Assembly (NCBI GenBank): GCA_951213105.1 | Contig: OX578134.1 | Location: 138,097,793-138,161,792 of the forward strand | Reading direction: 5' to 3' | DNA: 64,000 nucleotides | Source: Amaurobius ferox | Taxonomy: Eukaryota; Arthropoda; Arachnida; Araneae; Amaurobiidae | Shown here: positions 1-11,812 of the stretch, in pieces | How the letters are laid out: each line of letters opens with the position of its first letter | Numbering within the stretch: position 1 is the stretch's first letter | Notes under the pieces: generated by a model | The model's database searches: none | Told to the model about the DNA's origin: nothing | What the model saw: only the letters and a program-made list of their open reading frames with translations | Program-made: the position numbers and the translations under genes

Positions 1-615
1 AATAGGCCAAGTAAAGAACATTGGACCGGTGTCAAGCATATATTACGATATGTAAAGCAGACAAAAGACTACAGCCTAATATTCAGAAAAACAGGAAGAA
101 GTGTGACCGTGTATTGTGATGCTGACTGGGACACAGACAAAAGTGATAGACGATCCTTCAGTGGTTATGCGATTCAGTTAGCGGGTACAACAATCTCTTG
201 GTGCAGTAAGAAGCAACGGTCAACTGCGCTCTCAACAGTGGAAGCAGAATACATAGCGATGTGTCATACTGCGAAGGAAATTCTTTGGTTGCGAAATTTC
301 CTGTATGAAATCGGAGCTGGTGAGTTCATGCCATTACCACAAATTATACACGTGGACAATCAGGGTGCTATCTCCTTAGCGAAAAATCAGGTGACATCGG
401 AGAGAAACAAGCACATAGATCTTCGACATTTCTTTCTTCGAGAGAAAGTTGAAGCAAATGAGCTGATTTTTGAGTACATCCCTACAGGAAACAATCTTGC
501 AGATATGTTGACGAAGACACTAGGAAGTAAAAAGATGAACACTCACCTAAATGAAATGGGACTTTTCAGATTAAACGGAACTGTACAAAATGGGCTTATT
601 CAAGGGGGAGTGTAA
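1..615 (+). CDS. Ty1/copia polyprotein, C-terminal RNase H part (partial)
   Basis: The frame is open from the first base of the window and ends at the TAA at 613-615, so only the last ~204 residues of a copia-type Pol are present. RNase H degrades the RNA strand of the RNA/DNA hybrid during reverse transcription. The acidic active-site residues are visible in the order YCDADW, TVEAEY and VDNQGA, as in copia RNase H. A short tail follows (HIDLRHFFLRE, then NNLADMLTK), also typical of copia elements. The stop codon overlaps the start of the 3' LTR, which is usual for this group. The frame is intact over its whole visible length, so this copy may be young. The rest of the element (gag, protease, integrase, reverse transcriptase) lies left of the window. 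Confidence 0.93.
   Translation, partial: NRPSKEHWTGVKHILRYVKQTKDYSLIFRKTGRSVTVYCDADWDTDKSDRRSFSGYAIQLAGTTISWCSKKQRSTALSTVEAEYIAMCHTAKEILWLRNFLYEIGAGEFMPLPQIIHVDNQGAISLAKNQVTSERNKHIDLRHFFLREKVEANELIFEYIPTGNNLADMLTKTLGSKKMNTHLNEMGLFRLNGTVQNGLIQGGV
602..610 (+). other. Polypurine tract of the copia element
   Basis: AAGGGGGAG lies immediately 5' of the TG that starts the LTR. This is the expected plus-strand primer for LTR-retrotransposon replication. Confidence 0.75.
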
Positions 616-853
616 GAAATATGCTATTAGTTGTGCCTAAGCCCATATTGCAACATTACTTATGTTTGTAATGGCAACACCTTTTTCTTGTGTTGTCAGA
701 ATGGCAACGGCCGTGTGTTGTTTATGTTCGATGTTTTATGTAGCCGCGCGTTTGTTTATTGTATGTTTGTGTGAGATGTTACGTGATGTATTTCTTTTCG
801 TTTAAATATAGTTCTGTCTAATATAATCGTAATGTTTATCATTTACCATAACA
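611..853 (+). repeat. 3' LTR of the copia element
   Basis: The LTR starts TGTAAGAAAT directly after the polypurine tract. The end is placed at ACCATAACA because of the CA terminus and a length (~243 bp) within the usual copia range. The 3' boundary is an inference, since the 5' LTR needed to confirm it is outside the window. Confidence 0.6.
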
Positions 854-1620
854 CCCACTATTTCTGCTAAAACTAACAATTATATCATATTTTTATTCAT
901 TATCTGTGTAGAATCAGCTACAAAAAGCTATTGTCCAATTCAACATTGTGGGTTAATTTGTAAAGTAAATTATTGATCTTCTAAATGGATTTAAAATTAA
1001 AATTTAACCTTCACATGTAGAAATATCTTATGCTTTGGAGACAATCAAAATAGCATGTTTTTATTTTTTTTAAATGCAGCATTCACATATTTCTACAAAC
1101 AATTGTTAAAATTTTATATCAATGCACATATTTTATAAGTGAAATACAAAACAGTCTTTAAAGTACAATAATATATTAAAACACAAATTTCAAAGTCAAA
1201 TCTTGCTATCTTGGCGTTAAGTCATCGATAAACCCACGCCAAAATGCGATAGCAACCCTACAATTGCATTGCAAGAAAAAATCCTATTTAACTATTATAA
1301 AAAATTAATTTATTGAAAGTTCAGCTTTAAGAAACCAATTTTCAAACCTTCTTTTCAAGATCTTAACATACATTTACTTTTAAAAAGACAAAAAGAAGCA
1401 TAAAATATGAAACTACTTACACTGCGCAATTCAGATGAATGTCCAGGAATCTATCCATTTCTTCGGCAGTTTATAAAGCCATATTTTCCTTTTTTCGGGA
1501 TCTTGAGGAAATTTAAACATTTCCTACGTCTTCCTCCAATGATTAGTGCCATTTATTATACCACAATCACCCATTTTACAGATAAAATACATATCAAACA
1601 TCAGACAAGTAACGTGCGCT

Positions 1621-1680
1621 CGCCATTGAAATAGCATAGGCAGACGGTAACAGACAGTTACGGCAGGAGCTTCAATGGCG
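1621..1680. repeat. Short inverted repeat in a GC-richer patch
   Basis: CGCCATTGAA (1621-1630) and TTCAATGGCG (1671-1680) are exact inverted copies 40 bases apart. A CTATATAG box follows about 13 bases downstream. It could be part of a promoter or a transposon end; nothing further can be shown. Confidence 0.4.
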
Positions 1681-4048
1681 GTTGCGCCAGCCTGTCTATA
1701 TAGGAGCCTTACAGCAGGGGGTATAGCGGGTACGTTTTCAGAACATGCGTGCCTAACAAAAAGTTACCTTTTTTCGACAGATGGTTCTGAATATCGCAGG
1801 TTTGGTGAGATCTGACTTTGTGCCAAGAAGCGAATATATTCAATTTGCGGCAACGCTTTTTCACTTCCGGAATCTTTGCAGCAGCATAAACAGTGTATAT
1901 GCATGTTTTATGAGATTTATAATAATGGCCAGCAAAACTTAGATACAAGATATTTTCGTCGTCTCATAAAGTAATAAATGGACTATAAGTAAAGGTATGT
2001 TTTAACTTTCTTCATAATTATAGTAATGCTTCATGTTTTCATTGTATATACGTGTTAATCAGTATATAATTTAAAACATATATATCTAATTTATAGCATA
2101 ACAGACGAGTTAACTTATTTTTAGCTGTTGAAGTGTATTTGAAATTTTAACACTTTAAATAGGTTTGCTTGTCATGCTTATGCTCTTAAACATTTGTATA
2201 TTTAAAAAATTTTATTTTTATATTTCTCTTGGGTAAGTAAATTTTAGTACCTGCTCGTTAATATTTTGTATGCCTTAATAATATGTGTTTATTGTTTCTA
2301 AACCATTTGAGAAATCAGGTTCAGGTAAAACTGACAACATTTAGTTTTAATTGTTTGAGTATATTTGAAATTTCCACATGTTAAACTAGCAAATTAAAAT
2401 CTTTAATATTTTAGTTAAAATATTTTGAATTAATTTAGCATTTTCAGATTTTCTTTAGCTTAAGTGCCAGTTTTAATTTTTTCAATAGTAGATATAAGAT
2501 ATACATCTGTAAAATTTATTACAATTACTATAATTTGCAAATTTTCTATTCTATTTAAAATGCAAATCGTACTAAATTCTCAAATATAAAGTCATACTAT
2601 AATGTGGGAATATCTTTTCAGTCATGAATAATAGGTGTTCGTTATAAAAGCATAGACTAATTTAATGTCCCAGTAAGCCAAAAGCTTTAGAAAAATGTAC
2701 AGATTCTCTTCAGAAATTACCCGATGCATGTTATCCTTAACATTAATCATAATTTGCAGTCTTCTAAGTTCGAAGTACATACATATCCTCTCTTTTTCCA
2801 TCAACCAATCTTAACTAATTATAAAATATGCAATTTTTACTTTTATGCACTATTTTAATTCTTTTTTCTCAAAATATTCATGCTACCCAGAATCCCAGGA
2901 CGTAAGTTGGGTTCATGTCATTCATAAGCTTTAGCATTATACCTACAATAGCATGTTTAGCAAAATAAATAAGATTTCTTTTAGAAAATGTTAAAAAAGA
3001 ACATTGTTTAAACTCTGTTTACATCTCAAAGTTAAAAGCAAAGCCCTGTAATTTTTCATTTTTAACAAATATGTCTAAAGCAGTTTTGCATGAATATTTT
3101 AAACATTTTTTATTTCTTCATTTGTTATTTACTTGTGTTTTGTTGTTATTTACATAGATCATGTAAATATGAATAATAAACATAATTAGCTGCTTGTTAT
3201 TTATTTTTTTTTCTATTGTTTGATATAGTTTGTCTGAATGGACCATGTGCATTAAAATAACTAACCAACCTGTTCAAATTATACCATTGTACTGTAATCT
3301 ATGTAATGATTGTTTCAAAATTTAAATATTATTTTACAATTCATTGTTGAAAAGGAGCCAATACAATCATTGACATCAAATATATAAATTCTCATGAAAT
3401 GTTCTATATCGTCAATGTAAAAATTAGTGAAATCTGCGAATATTTTGTGGTTGCGACAAAATTTTGCATTTTTGTGTTGACTTACAAAAATTTGACACAA
3501 CTGCAGAATGTTTGTTATAGTGATTATATGATCAAAGCCCCATACAGTAATTTAATTATGAATTCAGAAGTATTGATTTCTATCCTAATTTCAGACAAGC
3601 ATAACTTTTATCTCATCAAAATATGTTTATGTTAATCTATATTTTATTAAAATGACTTTTTCACATCAATAGATTTTAATTGCTAAGCATTTGATATTTT
3701 TTAATTTATAACTTAAAACCTATTTAGAAATATTAAAAAATTATTTTGAAATAATTTTATTTTGGAGAGTCATATATGGTATATTTTTTCCGACTCTAAC
3801 CTCAGAGCCCTAATTATAATCATTGGTGCAAAGTGTGAGATCAATTTTTTGGATATAAGAATTTTTTTATAAAGGGAATATCTAACTTTGTCTCAAAGTG
3901 TAGTCTGTTCAAATATTTTCCTGTCAGTTATTTTCCCATCATAAGCTAGCAAATTTTTTAACATATGAAACTGAGATGATTCTAGCTGACATTGAGGTAG
4001 CATCTACAGATTATACTTTACAGATTATCTTCCTCTCTTATAATATGA

Positions 4049-4130
4049 GCAAGCATGGAAGTGTAGAAGACCCAGACCGTCCGACTCATCCAAAGGACAC
4101 GAGCAACAATTTGGACGGCCGGAAGCATGG
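4049..4130 (+). repeat. Dispersed repeat segment, copy 1
   Basis: The segment around GACCCAGACCGTCCGACTCA, with a following GGACGGCCGG, matches the reverse complement of 11738-11812 over ~75 bases with a few differences. It is therefore a diverged member of a dispersed repeat family. An ATTGG (inverted CCAAT) and a TATAAAA follow at about 4220-4242. Confidence 0.6.
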
Positions 4131-5503
4131 AAGTGTGCATTTTTTAAAACTAAATTCATTGTTAGAGGTTATAATTAAATTGACTATATTTTGTACACAC
4201 TGGTTGATTATTGTATGCTCGCTGATTGGTTATTGTATAAAAACAGTAAAGATATATAATGGAGACGAGGCAACAAAAGTGATAAAGATAAGAAAAGGAA
4301 TAAACAATGATAGTACTTTATCCTTTGAAAACTACTTTAAGAGAAAGTCATTTTACTTTAATTTTTTCTGTGTAAGAAACTCATTTCAGTGAGGAAAATG
4401 AACTGCCAATTTTTAGCTGCTCTATGCCATTGTGTGGCTGAAATGCTATATATTGATTTTTTCATCAATATATGACATAGTCTCTAGATTCTATTCTCAT
4501 GTTTTTATAAAACGGTAGGATAGCATCCTGTTCAACAAAACTCTCTACAAATTGAACTGTTTTCAGTTATCATATTTCAAAGTGGTTTATATATATATAT
4601 TTTTCAAATTTCAGATCAAAAAACAATATCTGATCTGTGCATCCTTCTCTGCTGTTTTAAATACAGGAGAGCATTTTGTTTGATGCAATTGTCTATGAAT
4701 TGAAATGTTACCATAAATTCTAGAATGTTTGAAAAATTCAAATTTTCGTAAAGACCGAGTGTTGATCTAGCCTTATAAATTGTGGCAATCACAGGGAACT
4801 TAACTTCAAGCAACACTTCATAATACTGATCAATTGCAGTGTAAAGAGTTTCAATTTGTTGACAAACATAATATGCATTTCTCCCTTTTTTTTTTATACT
4901 GATCAGTAGAAGGTATTAAAGTGAATCTAAAGTTTTTACTCATTATCTGAATAAAATAATCCTAAAAAGCAATTTTGACAGATGGTCAGAAGAAGAGGGT
5001 TGGAAGATGGAGAGCATCAGATTCAGCAATGTACTACAAAATTGGCACCTAAAATGATCTTTAACTGAGGAAGATTTATATAATTATTATTTTATGATCT
5101 GTATACAAGAAGTAGAAAATATTATGTATTTAAAAAAAAAAAAAATTTTTGTGAATTTAATGGATATTTTTCTTTTATAGTCATAAAGCCAACTAAATAG
5201 AAGGTGAGACAGTCTAAAGTTGTATTTTAATCATATTCCCAGTGTAGTAACTAGCAACTGTGGATCATCTTTTTCTTTTATTTACCCAGATCGTCAGACT
5301 TACTTGAAGGGGTAACTGTTTGAACTGCTGGGACAATGCTAACCAATTTAGACCAGCCCTCAATGGAGGTGGCAACCACAAGGACCATACCATCCTTTCC
5401 CTAACTCATCACCTTCCAGGACTTTTGGACCTACAGACTATTTTGTTGGAACTTGTTAAGACCAAATAAAGTACTACACAGAAAATAATAAAACTTATTA
5501 TAT

Positions 5504-5511
5504 ACTGCAAT
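5504..5511. repeat. Left target-site duplication of the hAT-like element
   Basis: ACTGCAAT directly precedes the left terminal inverted repeat and is identical to 15735-15742. Eight-base duplications are the hallmark of the hAT superfamily. Confidence 0.85.
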
Positions 5512-5524
5512 CAGGGACGTAAGT
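5512..5524 (+). repeat. Left terminal inverted repeat (hAT-like)
   Basis: CAGGGACGTAAGT is the exact reverse complement of 15722-15734. A G8 run lies ~17 bases further in, mirrored by a C9 run at the right end. Confidence 0.85.
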
Positions 5525-8402
5525 GGGCAATCTTGTCTGGGGGGGGTGTGAAGGAAATTTTTCCGACTAATATTGAAAATTTCCGATTTTACAAACAAGT
5601 GAGTTAACTTTTGTTTTTGAGCGAGTGCATTGCTGTTCTAGTGACCTTTATGCATTTCAAAGTCTACACAGCAATTATTTGTTTTAATTTTCGAATGTTT
5701 AGTATATATGTCCAAATCATACCCCAATTTAAAAAAAGAAATAGTCTCAAAACCAAATTTTTAGTTTTAAGGATTTTGTTTTATAAATAATTGTACATTT
5801 GTTTAATTATCGGATGTGTTACGCAAATGCCCAGATCTTTAGCTACCAGTTGAAACAAGGCAAGTTTCTAGGGCAAAAATTAGTAGAATTTTAAATATAT
5901 TTGAAAAAGTATTTAATTTTGTACATTTTGGGATTTTTCTTCGAATGCACTTGACACATTCTTAGATGATTGTCTAGCACTTAAAAACCCGTGAGTTTCT
6001 ATACCAAGAATTGGTTGTGTAAATTTCGGAACATGCATCTTTCTTTTGGTAAAATTGGGTCTTTTGTTAGGTTTTTATAAGTTATTAAAACTTTATTACT
6101 TTTTTCTAATTTCCAAATGCACTTTGCACATTTCCAAATAATTTCCTCAAAAAAGAAGAAAAAACGCGTTTCTAGGCCAAGAATTAGCTTTGTAAAACAC
6201 GGGATGTGTATAATAGCATGCATATATACATTGTTCAAAGGAAATTAATATGACATGATTTGCAGTGCTCATAAGGGGTTGCCGTTGTTTCATTTCCTCG
6301 ATATTTGTTTTCAAAAAATTGTCCAGACACGGACGTAAAAAAAAAAAAAAATTCCAAATGGTCCATCAGAAAACTTACCTACATGTAGCTACACACATAT
6401 TCTTAAATACATTGAAATTACATTTTTTTAGGTTATCTGATACTTATTTCGCCGCATCTAAAACAAGAAGATTAGCTTAATTCTACAGTTTGAATTCTAC
6501 AGAAAGTTGTATTTACCTTTGCATTCTAACAATTTTTTTTTAATTACAACATTTTTTTTTTAAGAAAACGCATCAAAGCAACAAATGCATCTCCCTTAAT
6601 GAGATGCGTAGGACTGGGGTTTCTCCCCAGCACATGCCTGAACACTCTCCTAGAGATAGCCGTGCGTTATGTTACGAGTTGGTATAATATATATATTTTT
6701 ATAGAGAGATATTATCCTATAAGAGATAGTAATATTGAATAGGGAGGTGTATGACTCGTTTGTGACTGTGGATATTAGGAGCGGGTGAGAGGATCGGTGA
6801 CAGTTAATGTCTGCCGGTTCCTGTTTCTCATGTATGGCCGTGGTGTACTTAGCCGAGCTTAGCGCCCGAAGTGCGCAAAACTTTGCTGGTTTATAAAAAA
6901 ATTTCAACTTCGATCAAAGTCTTTGAGATATAAATACTTCGAAAGAACGTAAGATTAAATAAACCAATTGCAGAGACGGGAAGTCCCCAAAATATAAAAA
7001 CATTTTCTTTTTAATTGAACACCAAAATTTTTAGTATAAGTAATTTACTTTAAACGAGTCCATATTAAGTGGCGCAAACAGAATCAGAAATGAATGAAGT
7101 AATATAAATCATAACATCACCATATTTTATGGACAGCTGACTTTTAAAAGCAAAAAATTATGTTATTCATTATTTTGATCTATTTTACTGATTTCTTCAT
7201 CGATATTTAATATGTAAGATCATTTTATTACTTTTTTGTTTCCTACTTATAGTGGCAGCTCTAGTAGAAAGGTTGTAACTATTAAAATACCAAATAATGA
7301 CCACAAAAATGTGAATACAATATTCCGCAACTATCAATGTTGGTATATTATTTTGAAATAACTCTTTAATTTTAAATAATATTTTAGGGGATTTTTATTT
7401 GAACAAGAAGGAAATATTTTAATTTAAAAATATAATAATAGCAATTATAAATAAATTAATGATTATTTATTAATAAAAATATAATATATAAAATGTGTCT
7501 ACAAAATGTACAGCAGTAAAATTATAACTAATGGAAATTCCTATTTATTGGACGCTCAGCTATTTAACATATTTTTTCGATTAAAAAAGGTTTATAAAAA
7601 CATTTCGACATTGCTACCATTTTAGTGTAACATTCTAATTTATACACAATTTAATATCGAACGGTCGCATTATTATTATTTAGTATTTTTCAAAAAGATG
7701 TCTGTTTCTATGTGTGTGTAACGCGTAGCAGAAAATTCAAGCTTTCAACAGTTTTGAAGATCTGTATAGATTTAGTTGGCATCTTAGCTTATGCAAATAT
7801 GCACCTCGCCGGGATTATTTTTCTTTTAAATTTCAATTAGTTTAAAGGTTATGAATATTTGAAATCGAAATTTCGTTGCTTCTAAATCCATTCCTTTAAA
7901 TATTCAGAACATAAAGTTCCCAGCAGACTATTGTTTGAAGAATAGCAGATGTTTATAGACAATTAGCGCGACACAATATGGGTGATAAAATCAAAAATTC
8001 TAAGTTCCAGAATTTTACAGATATTATTTTGATTTTTTTAAATGAGCAATTATTTTATTTTTATAAGAATTCGCTCGATAAATATCTTCTATAGCACGAA
8101 AATATTCGGAGATAATATTTAATTATCTAATTTTACTTTTCGGCATTTATTTCATGAAAGTTCAGCAGACGAAAGACATAAAGTGATTTAAATTGAGAAG
8201 TTTCCTTATTTCTTCAGTTTTAAAGATATTATTTATATTTTTCAAAATATAATTACTTTCTATTAAATGCATTGTGAAAAAATCATTTAAACGGGATAAC
8301 TACAAACATAATCCCGATTTTTACCTCCTTGCTTTTTGTTCAATACTAAAGGTGTCGCAGCGAAGCGAGAAAAAGCGTGTTTAAGCGCTTATTTAAGGCG
8401 TA

Positions 8403-8480
8403 CGGTTTGCATATGCAGATTAAATACGCGCCCACATATGCAAACCGACATCGCAATGAATCATTTAGGTGTTTATAAAG
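8403..8480 (+). promoter_or_regulatory. Candidate promoter: POU-site palindrome plus TATA box
   Basis: CGGTTTGCATATG (8403-8415) and CATATGCAAACCG (8435-8447) are perfect inverted copies. Each contains a TATGCAAA octamer-like POU site. TTTATAAAG follows at 8472-8480, and a GC-rich stretch (8488-8516) lies where a transcript would start. No reading frame follows, so if real it would drive a non-coding or unrecognised transcript. This is inference from motif arrangement only. Confidence 0.25.
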
Positions 8481-11188
8481 AGCAGATTACGCCCGTGTAG
8501 CATCTGCGGCCGCACAGTAGACTATCACTGTTATTTGCAATAGAAGCTAAATTCTATTTTCGTCTATATTAGTCTTACTATAATGGAATTATCAAGCAAT
8601 AGTCTCGGCTACCAACAGGAAAACCAATGAATTGGTTGCCTTTACAGTATAGAAAATGCATTTTAAAGAAAAACTTGCATGACTTAATGCTCCATATCAC
8701 TAAAACCGTTTATTTTTGCTAATTCAATTTTGCTACAATATATTTTGGTGCTAGTCATTATAGTATTATAAGACAAGCATGTAACCTAAAATGTTATCTA
8801 CTTTCTTTTAGAAATTTCTCTGGAAAGGCATATTTCCTGAGAGCTTATCTGCCATAATTCTGCTTTTTTTCTTTTACTTATTGTATTTGAAAACTCTTGA
8901 AATTAACTTTATATAAATTTCTTAACTTTCTAGTAAAAATTTGTAGAATGTAATAGATTTTAAATCGAATATTCAATAAAAGAAACTTTTAAAAAAATGC
9001 AAAGCACAAGTGCTCTTTCTGTGGTGATATTGACGGGAGAAAATTTTCTAATAAGATATTTATTGTACTAAAAAGGTTTAATTACAATAATTTAAGAAAA
9101 GGAAACACCTTAACTTTAAAAATTAAGGAAATTTATTAATTTTGAAAAAATACATTGAAATTTAAATACGGTACAAATAAAACCTGTAAAATAATACTTT
9201 CTTTCGGAATTAAACATTATAAATAAATTAATTTCATCGCAATTTGTACTACAATAGATTCCTTAAAAAGATTATAAAGAACATTTGGGGGGGGGGGGGG
9301 GAAGGAGATGAAAAAGATTTTATAAGGCAAAGATAGCATAACAGAGTCCTGCTGCTAAGAAAAGGTTATCTTTCGTGAAGGATTTTATAATGGAAATTGT
9401 GCTTTATTTGTTTTACTGATCAGATAGTCAAAAAAGAACCTAATACTAGGCAACATGTCAAGACTATCCGAGCTGGGATAAAACTGAATTTTGATTTTCG
9501 ACACTATTCTAATATTTATTCAACTTTCTACATACATATTACCATGCATTTGATTTATACGACGGAATTAATAAAACATTTTTATTTCAAAGCAGAAGAT
9601 ATAAAATTTCATACGAATGACGACCGCATTTAAATATGTAATTGTAAATACTTGAAATTCCTTAATCACAAATAGTTTAAATACAAACATGTAAATATCG
9701 TTCATTTTTCCTGATAATATATCAACCAATTATATTCTATAAGGATTGCGTCTCCATTCAAAATCTGTAGATCGCTTTTGCACTTTTTAGTTCTCTGCAA
9801 GTAATACCTAATGCGGAATGGCAACACGAAAACTTGCTATGTTCTACAAATTTGTGAACTTTTATAGAGACAGATAAATTCAGTCTTATCACTCAGTCGG
9901 CATTAAATTTCACAAAAATGAGGCCATACTACACAATTTATCTGTGGACTATGACCAAAACCAAGCGTTAATGGTTACAGAACCCGCCTAAAGGGGACGT
10001 TCTCCAAACTAGGATAACTTTAGCATCTATGTAGGATTCTGCAATGGGACTATCCTATGTTTTGGAACGCCTCTCTTTGGTGGTTTCTGTTAGTATTTAT
10101 AACTTAAAAATTTACTGCAATTTAAGAGTAATATTATTTAAGTTATAAAATTAATAACATTTTAAATTAATTAATCAAACTTCCAATTTTTAAAATTTTT
10201 TCAATTTTTAAAATTTTTCCAATTTTAATTTTTGCCGCATATGCAGCCATAAGTCAAACACTATGTTATTCAATATTTATATTTGTAGAAATAATTTGTT
10301 GCTATCATCTCTAAAATTTTTTTCTCCCGAGTTCTGCATTTTATACATTCGTTACATCTTTCAGGGTTACGAAGCCTAACTTTTTTATTTAATAAATTGG
10401 TTTAAATAATTAGTTGCAAATATGTATTAATATATTAAACCCATTTTCACACTTACATATGTTTAGGCAAATTATTTTTCTCTCAACTTAAAAAAGGAAA
10501 TACATCATCATGAAGAAAAACAAGAAAAAATAAAAAGTATTAAGTTTTTTCGTCCTCATCAATTTGATATATAATATTCTCCCGAAAAATAATCACAGTA
10601 TGAAAGGACAAATTGCATAGATTTTATAGATTTTAATATGAATAACATGTATGGTTGGGGAGTCTCTGGCAGACATCGGGGCGTTACGAAAAATATAAAC
10701 ACTTTGGGCGCTTATATCTCCGAACCTAACAGATAAAAATATCACCAACTTTTACTTGTTTTGTTGGAAATATAGTACCTTTTATGTATATATAGAGAGA
10801 TAATTTCAATATTTTAGTATATTGGTATCTTTTTTTCGAAAAACTAAAAAGTTTTTGCCGGAGAGAATTTTAGTCTCCTTGCTTTCACTCGAACTATTTT
10901 CTAAATTATGAAAGATAAACCATAAGCGATAAGAATGTTTAGTAAGAAATCCAAGTTCTAGCTTAGTAATGGGTTTTTATAGATCTAATGCAATTTTCGA
11001 GGAATCGTCTTATCAAGTTTAAAAAGATTGAAATTTTCCTGTTTTTTAAGTTTATAAATGCTTATTTCTCGAAAACGAAAAGTGGTAGCTATGAACAATA
11101 TTAGGTAATTTGTAGTCCTTTGAAAACCATATAGGAGTGTATAATTGGAATTTGGATAGGTTCTTAGTTTTTGAAATAAAGTGGCAAC

Positions 11189-11376
11189 AATTTCGATATT
11201 TTAATATTTTGTAAATGTGGTCCTAATTTCGATATTTTAATATTTTGTAAATGTGGTCCTAATTTCGATATTTTAATATTTTGTAAATGTGGTCCTAATT
11301 TCGATATTTTAATAATTTAAATAATTTGAAAAAGTGGTTCTAATTTCGATGTCTTAATATTTTGTACCATTTTGAA
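11189..11376 (+). repeat. 36-bp tandem repeat, four clear copies plus a degenerate fifth
   Basis: Copies start at 11189, 11225, 11261 and 11297, each beginning AATTTCGATATTTTAATA and ending GTGGTCCT. A diverged unit follows near 11342. It is a minisatellite inside the hAT-like element. Confidence 0.85.
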
Positions 11377-11737
11377 AAAATGGCTCAAATTTTTCTATTT
11401 AATTATTTAAAATTATTTTAAAATTGTCAAAAAAGGCATAATATCTGCATAGAAAGATGTTATTCAGGCGAAATCATTTCGACTCGGGCCGTGCCGAAAT
11501 TTTATAATGCTGTTTCGGGCCGGGCTCAAACTTTGCTTTTAAAAAAGGCCGAACATATTTTGTAAATTTTTCAGGGGCCGAATATATTTATTTCGCCAGG
11601 TCGAACATATTTAATTTAAAAAAATTTTCAAATGAATTTTAATTGAATACCTGAAATAATTGTCTTTATTTCACCTATATATAGATAAATGTTTAAAAAA
11701 ATTATCTCAATTCTTCGTCGAAAAATTTCACTCTTTC

Positions 11738-11812
11738 CCGGCCGTTCAAATAGTTGCTCAAGTCCTCAGGATGAGTCGGACGGTCTGGGTCTTCAACACA
11801 TTCATGTTTTTA
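11738..11812 (-). repeat. Dispersed repeat segment, copy 2 (inverted)
   Basis: This is the reverse complement of the 4049-4130 segment, sharing GGACGGTCTGGGTCTTC and CGGCCG. It shows that the hAT-like element contains material also found outside it. Confidence 0.6.

Larger units (their letters stand above)
854..5503. other. Gene-poor AT-rich DNA
   Basis: No convincing coding region is visible; all open frames are short and of random composition. Three things stand out: a GC-richer patch at 1610-1730 with a short inverted repeat and a TATATAG box, a segment at 4049-4130 that recurs inverted at 11738-11812, and a 3'-end-like segment at 5240-5480 that contains AATAAA just before the hAT-like insertion. 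Confidence 0.6.

Noticed and set aside
3976..4392. 138-codon open frame
   Set aside because: Overlaps a dispersed repeat segment, has random composition and a low-complexity tail, and no family pattern.
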